This document shows, piece after piece, positions 1 through 7,473 of a stretch of 22,432 nt of DNA. The stretch comes from Flavobacteriales bacterium UBA6772. GTDB taxonomy: Bacteria > Bacteroidota > Bacteroidia > Flavobacteriales > UBA7430. Every line of letters starts with the position of its first letter. Within the stretch, counting starts at the first letter, position 1. The translations under genes were made by a program, and so were the position numbers. The notes below the pieces were generated by a model. The model worked only from the letters and a program-made list of their open reading frames with translations, made no database searches and had not been told where the DNA came from. The stretch is taken from NCBI GenBank assembly GCA_002453265.1, contig DKGK01000060.1:1-22432 (forward strand), given 5' to 3'.

Positions 1-738
1 ACTGCTAAAACCAAACAAGAAACAGAAGAATTAGTTATAACAAAAACAGAGGAAATCAAAAAAATATTATTTGTATTAACCAGTCACGATAAACTCGGTA
101 CTACCGGAGAGAAAACAGGATTTTGGATTGAAGAATTTGCTGCCCCATACTATCTTTTAAAAGATCAAGGCATGGAAATTACTTTGGCCTCACCAAAAGG
201 TGGAAAACCTCCCATAGATCCTAAAAGTGAATTACCTGACTTCCAAACACCAGCAACCGTAAGATTCAATACAGATAAAAACACACAAGAAGTATTATCT
301 AAAACACTAAAACTAGTCTCTGTAAATCAATCTGATTTCGATGCTGTATTCTATCCTGGTGGTCACGGGCCATTATGGGACTTAGCCGAAGATGAGAATT
401 CAATTTCCCTTATAGAAGCATTTATCAAAAATAACAAGCCAGTGGCTGCAGTGTGTCATGCACCTGCTGTTTTTAAGAACACAAAAAATGCAGATGGCTC
501 ACCTCTTGTAAATGGTAAAAAGGTAACTGGATTTTCAAATACAGAAGAAGAGGCTGTACAGTTAACTGATGTAGTACCTTTTCTAGTAGAAGATATGCTA
601 AAAGAAAACGGAGGAGTTTTTTCTAAAGGCGAAGATTGGGCTCCTTATGCTATAAAAGATGGACTTTTGATTACAGGTCAAAACCCAGCTTCTTCTGAAC
701 TTGTAGCTGAATTATTATTAAAACAATTGGGAGAATAA
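1..738 (+). CDS. DJ-1/PfpI family protein (Hsp31-like, class I glutamine amidotransferase fold), 5' end outside window
   Basis: The reading frame is open from base 1 and gives 245 visible residues. The domain begins near fragment residue 22 (KILFVLTSHDKLG) and continues through FWIEEFAAPYY, TLASPKGG and FYPGGHG to the nucleophile elbow AAVCHAPAVF. The reactive Cys is fragment residue 152 (454-456), followed by His, as in Hsp31/YajL-type glyoxalases, deglycases or chaperones. The first in-frame ATG (172) would remove the first beta-strand, so the true start lies upstream. At least 20 charged, Thr/Glu/Lys-rich residues precede the fold, whereas simple cytosolic homologues usually begin right at this strand. 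That suggests a linker after a signal or lipoprotein peptide, or a fusion, which cannot be decided here. Family assignment is firm; the exact activity (glyoxalase III, deglycase or chaperone) is not. Confidence 0.88.
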   Translation, partial: TAKTKQETEELVITKTEEIKKILFVLTSHDKLGTTGEKTGFWIEEFAAPYYLLKDQGMEITLASPKGGKPPIDPKSELPDFQTPATVRFNTDKNTQEVLSKTLKLVSVNQSDFDAVFYPGGHGPLWDLAEDENSISLIEAFIKNNKPVAAVCHAPAVFKNTKNADGSPLVNGKKVTGFSNTEEEAVQLTDVVPFLVEDMLKENGGVFSKGEDWAPYAIKDGLLITGQNPASSELVAELLLKQLGE

Positions 739-754
739 CGACTGACAACAACTA

Positions 755-790
755 AGCATTCATCCTGCCAATAGGCTTTGGATGAATGCT
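755..790 (+). terminator. Hairpin downstream of the DJ-1/PfpI gene
   Basis: AGCATTCATCC (755-765) pairs perfectly with GGATGAATGCT (780-790). A nested GCC/GGC stem sits in the loop. It begins 16 bp after the stop codon at 738, a natural terminator position, but no T-run follows. It may be a weak terminator or an mRNA 3'-end stabiliser. Confidence 0.4.
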
Positions 791-1014
791 AGGTTGACTA
801 AACCTTAGGTAGGACTATGGGAAATTATTGAGGATTCACAATTCCTTAAATTTTAGGTTTATCTTGCTTTCTTATAAAAACTTTACGTTTTGACAATTTC
901 ATTTATTTATCAGTCAGAAAACTCATTTATACTTAAACTATTTAAATCTTACTTACTATTTTCTAATACCCATTCCCTAGTTCATTGTCATCTTAACGCA
1001 ATTACGAATTAAGT

Positions 1015-4000
1015 TTACATATTTCTACGATATTGTCCACCAACCTCAAACAAAGTAGCGGTCATTTGACCTATTGAAGAAGTCTTTGCGACCTCCATCA
1101 TTTTATCGAATATGTTGTGGTTGTGTAATGCAGCAGCTTGTAAAGACTTCAACGATTCTTCTTCTATTTCTTTATGAGAAGCATGTAAATCATCTAACAT
1201 CGTTATTTGGTACATCTTCTCTTCTTCTGTAGCACGAATAACTTCTGCAGGAATAACTGTTGGAGATCCTTTAGAACTTAAGAATGTGTTTACTCCAATA
1301 ATAGGAAACTCTCCAGTATGCTTTAAGGTTTCGTAATACAAACTCTCTTCTTGAATCTTTCCTCTTTGGTACATAGTTTCCATAGAACCTAAAACGCCAC
1401 CTCTTTCGTTTATTCTATCGAACTCTTCTAGCACAGCATCTTCTACCAAATCGGTAAGCTCTTCTATAATAAAGGAACCTTGTATAGGATTTTCGTTTTT
1501 AGACAAACCTAACTCTCTATTTATAATCAACTGAATTGCCATTGCTCTACGCACAGATTCTTCTGTAGGAGTTGTAATAGCTTCGTCGTACGCATTTGTA
1601 TGTAATGAGTTACAATTATCGTTAATTGCATACAATGCTTGAAGTGTTGTACGAATATCGTTAAAGTCGATTTCTTGAGCGTGTAGAGAACGACCTGAAG
1701 TTTGAATATGGTATTTTAGTTTCTGAGCACGTTCTCCAGCACCGTATTTATTCTTCATGGCTTTTGCCCAAATTTTTCTGGCAACTCTACCAATCACAGA
1801 ATACTCTGGATCGATACCGTTTGAGAAGAAGAAAGATAAGTTTGGTCCGAAGTCATTAATATCCATTCCACGGCTAAGGTAATACTCTACATAAGTAAAG
1901 CCATTACTTAAAGTAAATGCCAATTGCGTTATAGGGTTTGCTCCTGCTTCAGCAATATGGTAACCAGAAATAGATACTGAGTAGAAATTACGAACTGCTT
2001 TCTCTATAAAGTATTCTTGAACATCTCCCATTAAACGCAGTGCGAATTCGGTAGAGAATATACACGTATTTTGTGCTTGATCTTCTTTTAATATATCTGC
2101 CTGAACCGTACCTCTAACTTGGGAGAGGGTTTTGGTTTTAATAGTAGCGTATACATCCGCAGGAAGAACTAAATCTCCTGTAAGACCTAAAAGCATTAAA
2201 CCTAATCCATCGTTTCCTTCGGGTAAATCACCTTGATAAGAAGGTCGAGTAATTCCTCGATTCTTAAAGAGCATTTTAATTTTTTGCTCAACTTCTTTTT
2301 CTAAACCATGCTCCTTAATATACAATTCGCATTGCTGATCGATAGCGGCATTCATAAAGAAAGCCAACAACATTGGTGCAGGACCATTAATCGTCATCGA
2401 TACAGAAGTACTTGGTGCAGATAAATCGAAACCAGAATACAACTTCTTAGCATCGTCTAAACAACAAATAGAAACTCCGGCATTACCAATTTTTCCGTAA
2501 ATATCTGGACGGCGACCGGGGTCGTTACCATATAAAGTAACCGAATCGAAGGCGGTAGAAAGGCGTTTTGCTGGCATTCCCAAACTCACATAGTGGAAAC
2601 GACGATTGGTTCTTTCTGGTCCTCCTTCACCGGCAAACATACGAGTTGGATCTTCTCCTTCGCGTTTGAAAGGGAATAAGCCTGAAGTGAATGGATATTC
2701 TCCAGGAACATTTTCCTGAAGTGTCCAGCGTAAAATATCGCCCCAACCTTTATACTTAGGGAGACAAACTTTTGGTATTTGTATATGCGAAAGAGATTCA
2801 GAATGCGTTTGTATCGCTAATTCTCTATCTCTTACTTTAAACTTATATAAAGGAGCTTTGTATTTTTCTAATTTTTCTGACCACTGCTCAATAATGAGCA
2901 TATTCTTTGGAGCTAAGTCTAAAGCTATTTTTTCGTAGGTTTCCTGAAGACCTTTAATCAGTCTGTCTTTGTCCTCAATATCTGTAACTTTTAGAGCCAA
3001 CATAGACTCATTTAAAGCGTATAATTTCTGAGCAACTTCAACTTGTTCATTTACCCACTTATCGTACGCTCTGTTACTTTCTGCTATTTCAGAAAGGTAA
3101 CGAATACGTTTTGGAGGAATAATAAATATTTTTTCTGATTGTTCTTCTGATGGAGAGAAATTAGAACCTAAGTTTGCTCCTGTTTTTTCAGCAATCTTAT
3201 CTACCACAGCACGATAAAGGGTATTCATTCCTGGATCGTTAAACTGAGAAGCAATGGTTCCATAAACTGGAAGCTCTTCATCTTTGGCATCCCATAAATT
3301 ATGGTTGCGTATGTATTGTTTTTTTACATCGCGTAATGCATCTAAAGCACCACGTTTATCAAATTTATTCAATGCAATTACATCTGCAAAATCCAACATA
3401 TCTATTTTCTCTAGCTGAGTAGCTGCTCCATATTCTGGAGTCATCACATATAAACTAGCATCAGAGAATTCTTCAATTTCAGTATCGGACTGACCAATAC
3501 CTGAAGTTTCGAGTATGATTAAATCGAAGTTCGCTGCTTTTAAAACTTCCAGAGCTTCGGAAACGTGTCTAGATAAAGCTAGGTTAGATTGTCGTGTAGC
3601 CAAAGAACGCATATATACACGTTCGTTATTTATGGCGTTCATACGAATACGATCACCTAATAAAGCACCACCCGTTTTTCTCTTTGATGGATCTACAGAA
3701 ACAATAGCAATTTGCTTATCCTCAAAATCAATTAAGAAACGACGAACCAACTCATCAACTAAAGAAGATTTACCAGAACCTCCAGTACCTGTAATTCCTA
3801 GAACTGGAACATCGTTCTTTACAGATAGCTCGCGAACTTGTTTTAATACATCGGCATATTTCTCAGGGAAATTTTCCGCAGCAGAAATAGCTTGTGCAAT
3901 TACCTTTTTATCTTTAGCCTGAATTTTAACCAATACATCTTCTGGTAAATATTCACCTGTAGCATAATCACTATTTTCTACCAAGTGATTAATCATTCCT

Positions 4001-4398
4001 TGCAAGCCCATTGCACGACCATCATCAGGAGAATAAATCCTAGTGACACCGTACTCCATTAAATCTTTTATTTCATCTGGAAGAATTACACCTCCACCTC
4101 CACCGAAAATACGGATGTGTTCGGCACCTTTTTCTTTAAGTAAATCGTACATATACTTAAAGTACTCATTGTGTCCGCCTTGGTAAGAAGTCAATGCTAT
4201 TGCATTAGCATCCTCTTGAATGGCAGTATTTACGACTTCTTCAACTGAACGATCGTGCCCAAGGTGAATTACCTCTACTCCAGTAGCCTGAATTATACGA
4301 CGCATTATATTTATTGCTGCATCGTGTCCATCGAACAATGAAGCTGCAGTTACAATACGTACTTTATTTTTTGATTGGTAAGATTTCTGTATTTCCAT
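1015..4398 (-). CDS. icmF: Fused isobutyryl-CoA mutase IcmF (B12-binding + GTPase chaperone + mutase), 1127 aa
   Basis: Adenosylcobalamin-dependent isomerase interconverting isobutyryl-CoA and n-butyryl-CoA, with its G-protein chaperone built in. Domains in order: B12-binding at about 10-145 (DGHDAA at 23-28, His25 the expected lower Co ligand), MeaB-like GTPase at about 195-410 (P-loop GTGGSGKSS 204-212, NKFD 344-347), linker, then the TIM-barrel mutase from about 530 (YPFTSGLFPFKREGEDP, TINGPAPM, GTVQADILKEDQ, SGYHIAEAGANP). Two substrate-pocket positions, Tyr and Arg in methylmalonyl-CoA mutase, are Phe575 and Gln776 here, the isobutyryl-CoA mutase pattern. Residues about 700-757 seem to be an extra segment relative to non-Bacteroidota IcmF as I remember them. 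The length is normal for Bacteroidota. It is transcribed alone, with a -7-like element just upstream; no B12 riboswitch was recognised. Databases often label this family simply methylmalonyl-CoA mutase. Confidence 0.95.
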   Translation of the reverse strand: MEIQKSYQSKNKVRIVTAASLFDGHDAAINIMRRIIQATGVEVIHLGHDRSVEEVVNTAIQEDANAIALTSYQGGHNEYFKYMYDLLKEKGAEHIRIFGGGGGVILPDEIKDLMEYGVTRIYSPDDGRAMGLQGMINHLVENSDYATGEYLPEDVLVKIQAKDKKVIAQAISAAENFPEKYADVLKQVRELSVKNDVPVLGITGTGGSGKSSLVDELVRRFLIDFEDKQIAIVSVDPSKRKTGGALLGDRIRMNAINNERVYMRSLATRQSNLALSRHVSEALEVLKAANFDLIILETSGIGQSDTEIEEFSDASLYVMTPEYGAATQLEKIDMLDFADVIALNKFDKRGALDALRDVKKQYIRNHNLWDAKDEELPVYGTIASQFNDPGMNTLYRAVVDKIAEKTGANLGSNFSPSEEQSEKIFIIPPKRIRYLSEIAESNRAYDKWVNEQVEVAQKLYALNESMLALKVTDIEDKDRLIKGLQETYEKIALDLAPKNMLIIEQWSEKLEKYKAPLYKFKVRDRELAIQTHSESLSHIQIPKVCLPKYKGWGDILRWTLQENVPGEYPFTSGLFPFKREGEDPTRMFAGEGGPERTNRRFHYVSLGMPAKRLSTAFDSVTLYGNDPGRRPDIYGKIGNAGVSICCLDDAKKLYSGFDLSAPSTSVSMTINGPAPMLLAFFMNAAIDQQCELYIKEHGLEKEVEQKIKMLFKNRGITRPSYQGDLPEGNDGLGLMLLGLTGDLVLPADVYATIKTKTLSQVRGTVQADILKEDQAQNTCIFSTEFALRLMGDVQEYFIEKAVRNFYSVSISGYHIAEAGANPITQLAFTLSNGFTYVEYYLSRGMDINDFGPNLSFFFSNGIDPEYSVIGRVARKIWAKAMKNKYGAGERAQKLKYHIQTSGRSLHAQEIDFNDIRTTLQALYAINDNCNSLHTNAYDEAITTPTEESVRRAMAIQLIINRELGLSKNENPIQGSFIIEELTDLVEDAVLEEFDRINERGGVLGSMETMYQRGKIQEESLYYETLKHTGEFPIIGVNTFLSSKGSPTVIPAEVIRATEEEKMYQITMLDDLHASHKEIEEESLKSLQAAALHNHNIFDKMMEVAKTSSIGQMTATLFEVGGQYRRNM

Positions 4399-4426
4399 AC
4401 TAATTATATAGTCTATAAAATGGACG

Positions 4427-4434
4427 CAAAATTA
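4427..4434 (-). promoter_or_regulatory. Putative -7 promoter element of icmF
   Basis: On the minus strand TAATTTTG matches the Bacteroidota sigma-A -7 consensus TAnnTTTG, and it lies about 28 bp before the icmF ATG. I see no clear TTTG -33 element at the right spacing, so this rests on one box. Confidence 0.3.
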
Positions 4435-4538
4435 AGGAATTTAAGCGAAATAGGGTCCTTTACATAACATACTTAAAAATACATGTTTAACACAATTTAC
4501 TAAGTACACAAAAATATACTAGTTATTACTGAAGTCAT

Positions 4539-5012
4539 TTAATCTTTCTGAATTATACAATTCAAATTCTTAGATTTAATATCAAGTAAATACGAAGCTT
4601 TATACTTTTCAATATCAATGATAATCCTATTCTTAAAGTTTAAATTAAAATTGTAAAAACAAGTATTGTAAATAGACATTTCACTTACATTCCTTAGCTT
4701 AGTTGTGGATACAAAGTAAAGATTCAAATGATTATTTCTGATACTAGAACTTTCAAATTCGAATGCTACAGGACTCTCATTAATAAATAATGTAGCGTTT
4801 TCATTTACATAACTAGAGGTGCAAAATGCTAACATTTTAGTATAATCACAAGATTGACTCTTTTTTAAATCTTCGAGCTCATCTATATCAACCATAAATG
4901 AAAAATGGATTACACTATCCTCAACATAATATTTATACTCTGCAACCTCCCTTATATGGATAGGGCTAAACAAAACAAACAAATAGGTAAATACAAAACT
5001 AAAATAGACCAT
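4539..5012 (-). CDS. Small exported protein resembling DUF6702
   Basis: 157 residues. The N-terminus is a hydrophobic stretch, MVYFSFVFTYLFVLFSP, that would serve as a signal peptide. The rest is beta-rich: alternating polar/hydrophobic strands and a C-terminal pattern (NTCFYNFNLNFKNRIIIDI, then KASYLLDIKSKN) that recalls the end of DUF6702 proteins of Bacteroidota (small exported proteins of unknown function). Four Cys are present in the mature part (Cys50, Cys65, Cys118, Cys151). Codon use is very AT-rich, more so than icmF. The start lies 3 bp after the stop of the upstream small gene (5016-5222), so the two are probably co-transcribed. The function is unknown and the DUF6702 link is from pattern memory only. 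Confidence 0.6.
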   Translation of the reverse strand: MVYFSFVFTYLFVLFSPIHIREVAEYKYYVEDSVIHFSFMVDIDELEDLKKSQSCDYTKMLAFCTSSYVNENATLFINESPVAFEFESSSIRNNHLNLYFVSTTKLRNVSEMSIYNTCFYNFNLNFKNRIIIDIEKYKASYLLDIKSKNLNCIIQKD

Positions 5013-5015
5013 AAC

Positions 5016-5222
5016 TTAAAGCTTTACTTTTTTAATTAGTTCTTGATTATTCGATTGTATTTGTATGAATACATATTCATGTGAAGTATCACTTAATAAT
5101 AATTTATTCTGATACGTTTCAGATTCATATAAAACCTCCCCATCAATTGATAAAACTAGTATTTTATGTATGTTCTTCTGAGTTTTTCTACTCATATTTA
5201 AAATCAAAAGTGTGATGAGCAA
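5016..5222 (-). CDS. Small membrane-anchored protein with a T9SS-sorting-domain-like beta region; possible frameshift at the 5' end
   Basis: Written from a TTG at 5222 this gives 68 residues. An in-frame ATG at 5195 (NMSRK) gives 59. The C-terminal part (KILVLSIDGEVLYES, then VFIQIQSNNQELIKKVKL) has the strand pattern of a T9SS type A sorting domain, although the usual G-x-Y is HEY. The frame stays open upstream to a stop at 5319-5321 and encodes a hydrophobic helix (VFLGFNIFFALLITLLIL) but has no ATG. An ATG at 5278 in the next frame runs MLKIVYRLLFF to a TAG right at a 7-T run (5245-5251). One extra T there would join that ATG to the hydrophobic helix. It is therefore either a frameshifted gene, a slippage-dependent gene, or one using a rare start. 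Three bp separate it from the 4539-5012 gene. Confidence 0.5.
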   Translation of the reverse strand: MLITLLILNMSRKTQKNIHKILVLSIDGEVLYESETYQNKLLLSDTSHEYVFIQIQSNNQELIKKVKL

Positions 5223-5397
5223 AGCAAAAAATATATTAAAACCTAAAAAAACAATAATCTGTAAACTATTTTCAGCATAACAAGTTAGTTTAAATCTTAG
5301 ACAAGATAAATGTAAGGTTTATTACAATGGTGAGATAAATAATTAATGGACTTAGCAGATCACTAAACTAATAACTTTAATGTTACATTTGGGAAAT

Positions 5398-5850
5398 ATG
5401 GAAAACTGGGCTACATACGGATATTGGGGATTATTTCTTTCTGCTTTTTTAGCAGGCTCCATAATTCCATTTAGTGCTGAAGTCTTAATTGGAATACTAC
5501 TGTATAAAGGATTTCCATTAATTCCTTTGGTTTTGGTAGCTACCTTAGGAAATTGGTTAGGTGGCTACACTGCTTTTTTTATGGGCTATTTTGCCCGTTG
5601 GGATTTAATTGAACAATACTTTAAAATAGCTCCAGAAAAAATAGAATCCTTTAAATGGAAGGATAAATTTTCTGCAGAAGTACTCGCTCTTTTCTGTTGG
5701 ATTCCTATTCTTGGAAGTCTGATTCTTATTAGTCTAGGATTGATGAAATCCTCGATTTTTAACACTGGAATTTTTATGTTTATTGGACGTTTAGCCCGTT
5801 ATACCGTATGGGCATTATTGAGTTTAGAAATTGTAGAAAACTTACAGTAG
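5398..5850 (+). CDS. Small DedA/SNARE-associated (VTT) family membrane protein, YqaA-like
   Basis: 150 residues from the ATG at 5398; an in-frame ATG at 5380 would add six residues (MLHLGN). I prefer 5398 because YqaA-type proteins start a few residues before the YGYWGLFLSAFLAGSIIPFS motif, and no ribosome-binding site favours 5380. Membrane segments fall at about 8-37, a re-entrant GNWLGGYTAFFMGY region at 51-64, about 93-115 and about 118-143. The GNxxGG and FFMGYFAR motifs mark the VTT/DedA core. The family is linked to lipid scrambling or flotation and membrane homeostasis, and larger DedA members recycle undecaprenyl- and phospholipid carriers. This protein is on the short side, so the exact role is not known. 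It converges on the PhoD-like gene with a shared terminator between them. Confidence 0.85.
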   Translation: MENWATYGYWGLFLSAFLAGSIIPFSAEVLIGILLYKGFPLIPLVLVATLGNWLGGYTAFFMGYFARWDLIEQYFKIAPEKIESFKWKDKFSAEVLALFCWIPILGSLILISLGLMKSSIFNTGIFMFIGRLARYTVWALLSLEIVENLQ

Positions 5851-5871
5851 AGAATTAAAATAGAGAGCAAA

Positions 5872-5900
5872 AAAAACTCAAGCAATAAGCTTGAGTTTTT
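5872..5900. terminator. Bidirectional rho-independent terminator
   Basis: A 12-bp perfect stem (AAAAACTCAAGC / GCTTGAGTTTTT) closes on a 5-nt AATAA loop. T-runs lie on both strands. It sits between the convergent DedA-like (stop 5850) and PhoD-like (stop 5917) genes and should stop transcription from both sides. Confidence 0.9.
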
Positions 5901-5916
5901 AAATATTATAAATGTT

Positions 5917-7233
5917 TTAGTACGAAACTTCGGACTGGTGAATTTTCTTTTTAAAGACTTCATCACCTATTTCATCGTAAACCTGAAGTGTACAAATTCT
6001 TTTTCCGTATTCTCCTTCAACTTTAACTCTTGCAAAATTACCACCTAAAGAACCATCTATACTAAGTCCAGGGAATTTTAATTCGTATAAAGGATATGCA
6101 TTTTCTCTCTCTTCTTTTAATAATTCAGTATCAAAAGTATCGCCACTTAAAAGCACTACTCCATTAATACGAGATAAATGCAATCTACGCATCAATTCTT
6201 CGTGTTCTTCTGTATAATCTACAAAAGGCTCTTCATCTTCACCATCAGAAAGAACACTATTTCCAGAAACAATAAACTTGAACGCTGCATCAGAACCCAT
6301 GATTTCGTTTATGAAACGATTCATTTGATTGTCTCCTAATAACTGAGGTTCTTCAGTGTTTAAAGTTGTTTTAAACATACGATTATCCAACATAAAAATC
6401 TCTACGTCTTGGTAATCGTAACGTTTGTAAACACCCGCATCTCTAAAAGAGTAATTGTACACTTTTTTAGGTGCATTAGGCCAGAAAAGATTAAATGCCA
6501 TAAGCGAAGAATCTTTAAGTGCAAAACGAGTATCAGAAGTATTTAAACCAAAATCCATTTTATCCCAAACAGCTATGTGAGGCATCAACTTCATAAAGTC
6601 GTTTACTTTTTCACGTTTTCTTACCGACTTGTACTTAGCAAGCATTTTACGGAAAGAATTAGCTTCTTTATCGTTAAAATAGACATTGTTACCCATCCAC
6701 ACCATCAAATCAGATTCTACATCAGACATCACATCTAAAATAGCATCTCCATCGTCGTCTGCATCGTTAAGGTTTAAACTGTGTCCTAATAAGAAATAGG
6801 TATCCGCTAAATAATTACGAGGCGTATAAATATCCATCTCTTCTTCTACCAAAACAGAATCTAAATATACAGCTACATTGTATTCTGCATCTGGAATTAA
6901 TTCTTCTAAAGTAAGAACAACAGGAATCTCATCGCCATTATTATAGTCAGAAACATTAAAATCGAACCAACGAGAGTTATTATAACTCTTTGGATCTTTT
7001 AAGTCAAAAACCAATTCTTGGTTTCTATCCTCGTCAAAGTTTTCCAATTTAATGGTTATCGTCTCCGTTTCCTTCGATACTAGCAACCACATTTGTGCAT
7101 GATAATCGTCGATGTAAGAAAGCATTGGACCTGCAATCAATTTGGAACTCTCTTCATCTACTACTTTCTTTTGAGCGAAAGATGGATTTGCAGCGAGTAA
7201 TAAAGCCGTAGCTAATAGTAAATTTCTAATCAT
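5917..7233 (-). CDS. Exported PhoD-like protein with degenerate metal-binding motifs (probable pseudoenzyme)
   Basis: 438 residues from the ATG at 7233; the frame stays open further upstream, but MIRNLLLATALLLAANPSFAQ is a clear signal peptide, so this start is chosen. The order of segments follows Bacteroidota PhoD-like phosphodiesterases/alkaline phosphatases D: an N-terminal Fn3-like domain (about 30-138), then the metallophosphatase domain. The hallmarks are altered. GDN(V/I)Y is GNNVYF (181-186), WDDHDFG is WDKMDFG (223-229), GDRHHTEL is GDTFDTEL (364-371), and the first motif GSCAY is GHSLN (150-154). MLDNRMF (281-287) and the C-terminal sandwich are kept. The metal-coordinating Asp and His positions in at least three motifs are gone, yet the frame is intact. 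I infer a conserved non-catalytic or altered-activity envelope protein. The fold assignment is strong; loss of catalysis is inferred from memory of the family motifs. Confidence 0.82.
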   Translation of the reverse strand: MIRNLLLATALLLAANPSFAQKKVVDEESSKLIAGPMLSYIDDYHAQMWLLVSKETETITIKLENFDEDRNQELVFDLKDPKSYNNSRWFDFNVSDYNNGDEIPVVLTLEELIPDAEYNVAVYLDSVLVEEEMDIYTPRNYLADTYFLLGHSLNLNDADDDGDAILDVMSDVESDLMVWMGNNVYFNDKEANSFRKMLAKYKSVRKREKVNDFMKLMPHIAVWDKMDFGLNTSDTRFALKDSSLMAFNLFWPNAPKKVYNYSFRDAGVYKRYDYQDVEIFMLDNRMFKTTLNTEEPQLLGDNQMNRFINEIMGSDAAFKFIVSGNSVLSDGEDEEPFVDYTEEHEELMRRLHLSRINGVVLLSGDTFDTELLKEERENAYPLYELKFPGLSIDGSLGGNFARVKVEGEYGKRICTLQVYDEIGDEVFKKKIHQSEVSY

Positions 7234-7473
7234 TATTCTTCTAGATTTTGAACTAACAAAGCGTAAATATATACAAATTGTTGCTATATGAAGGCTACAA
7301 ACGCAAAGAGGATTATTTTTAATTTTAAACACCTTTGTTTCTGTTGTTATAAAAGCTCTTTACTAACAATAAGCCCGCCATAATAAACAATTATAGAAGA
7401 CGGCAATATTATTAATGTAAAACTAAATGCTCCACTGCGAATTTGTATTTTCGCAAAGCACAAAGTATATTCC

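Noticed and set aside
3515..3922. 135-codon open frame on the plus strand opposite icmF
   Set aside because: It lies wholly antisense to the GTPase domain of icmF, lacks any recognisable motif, and is a by-product of codon bias.
5384..5391. TACATTTG, a perfect TAnnTTTG match overlapping the possible upstream start of the DedA-like gene
   Set aside because: No -33 box at a suitable distance, and transcription would begin exactly at the ATG at 5398. Kept only as weak support for that start.
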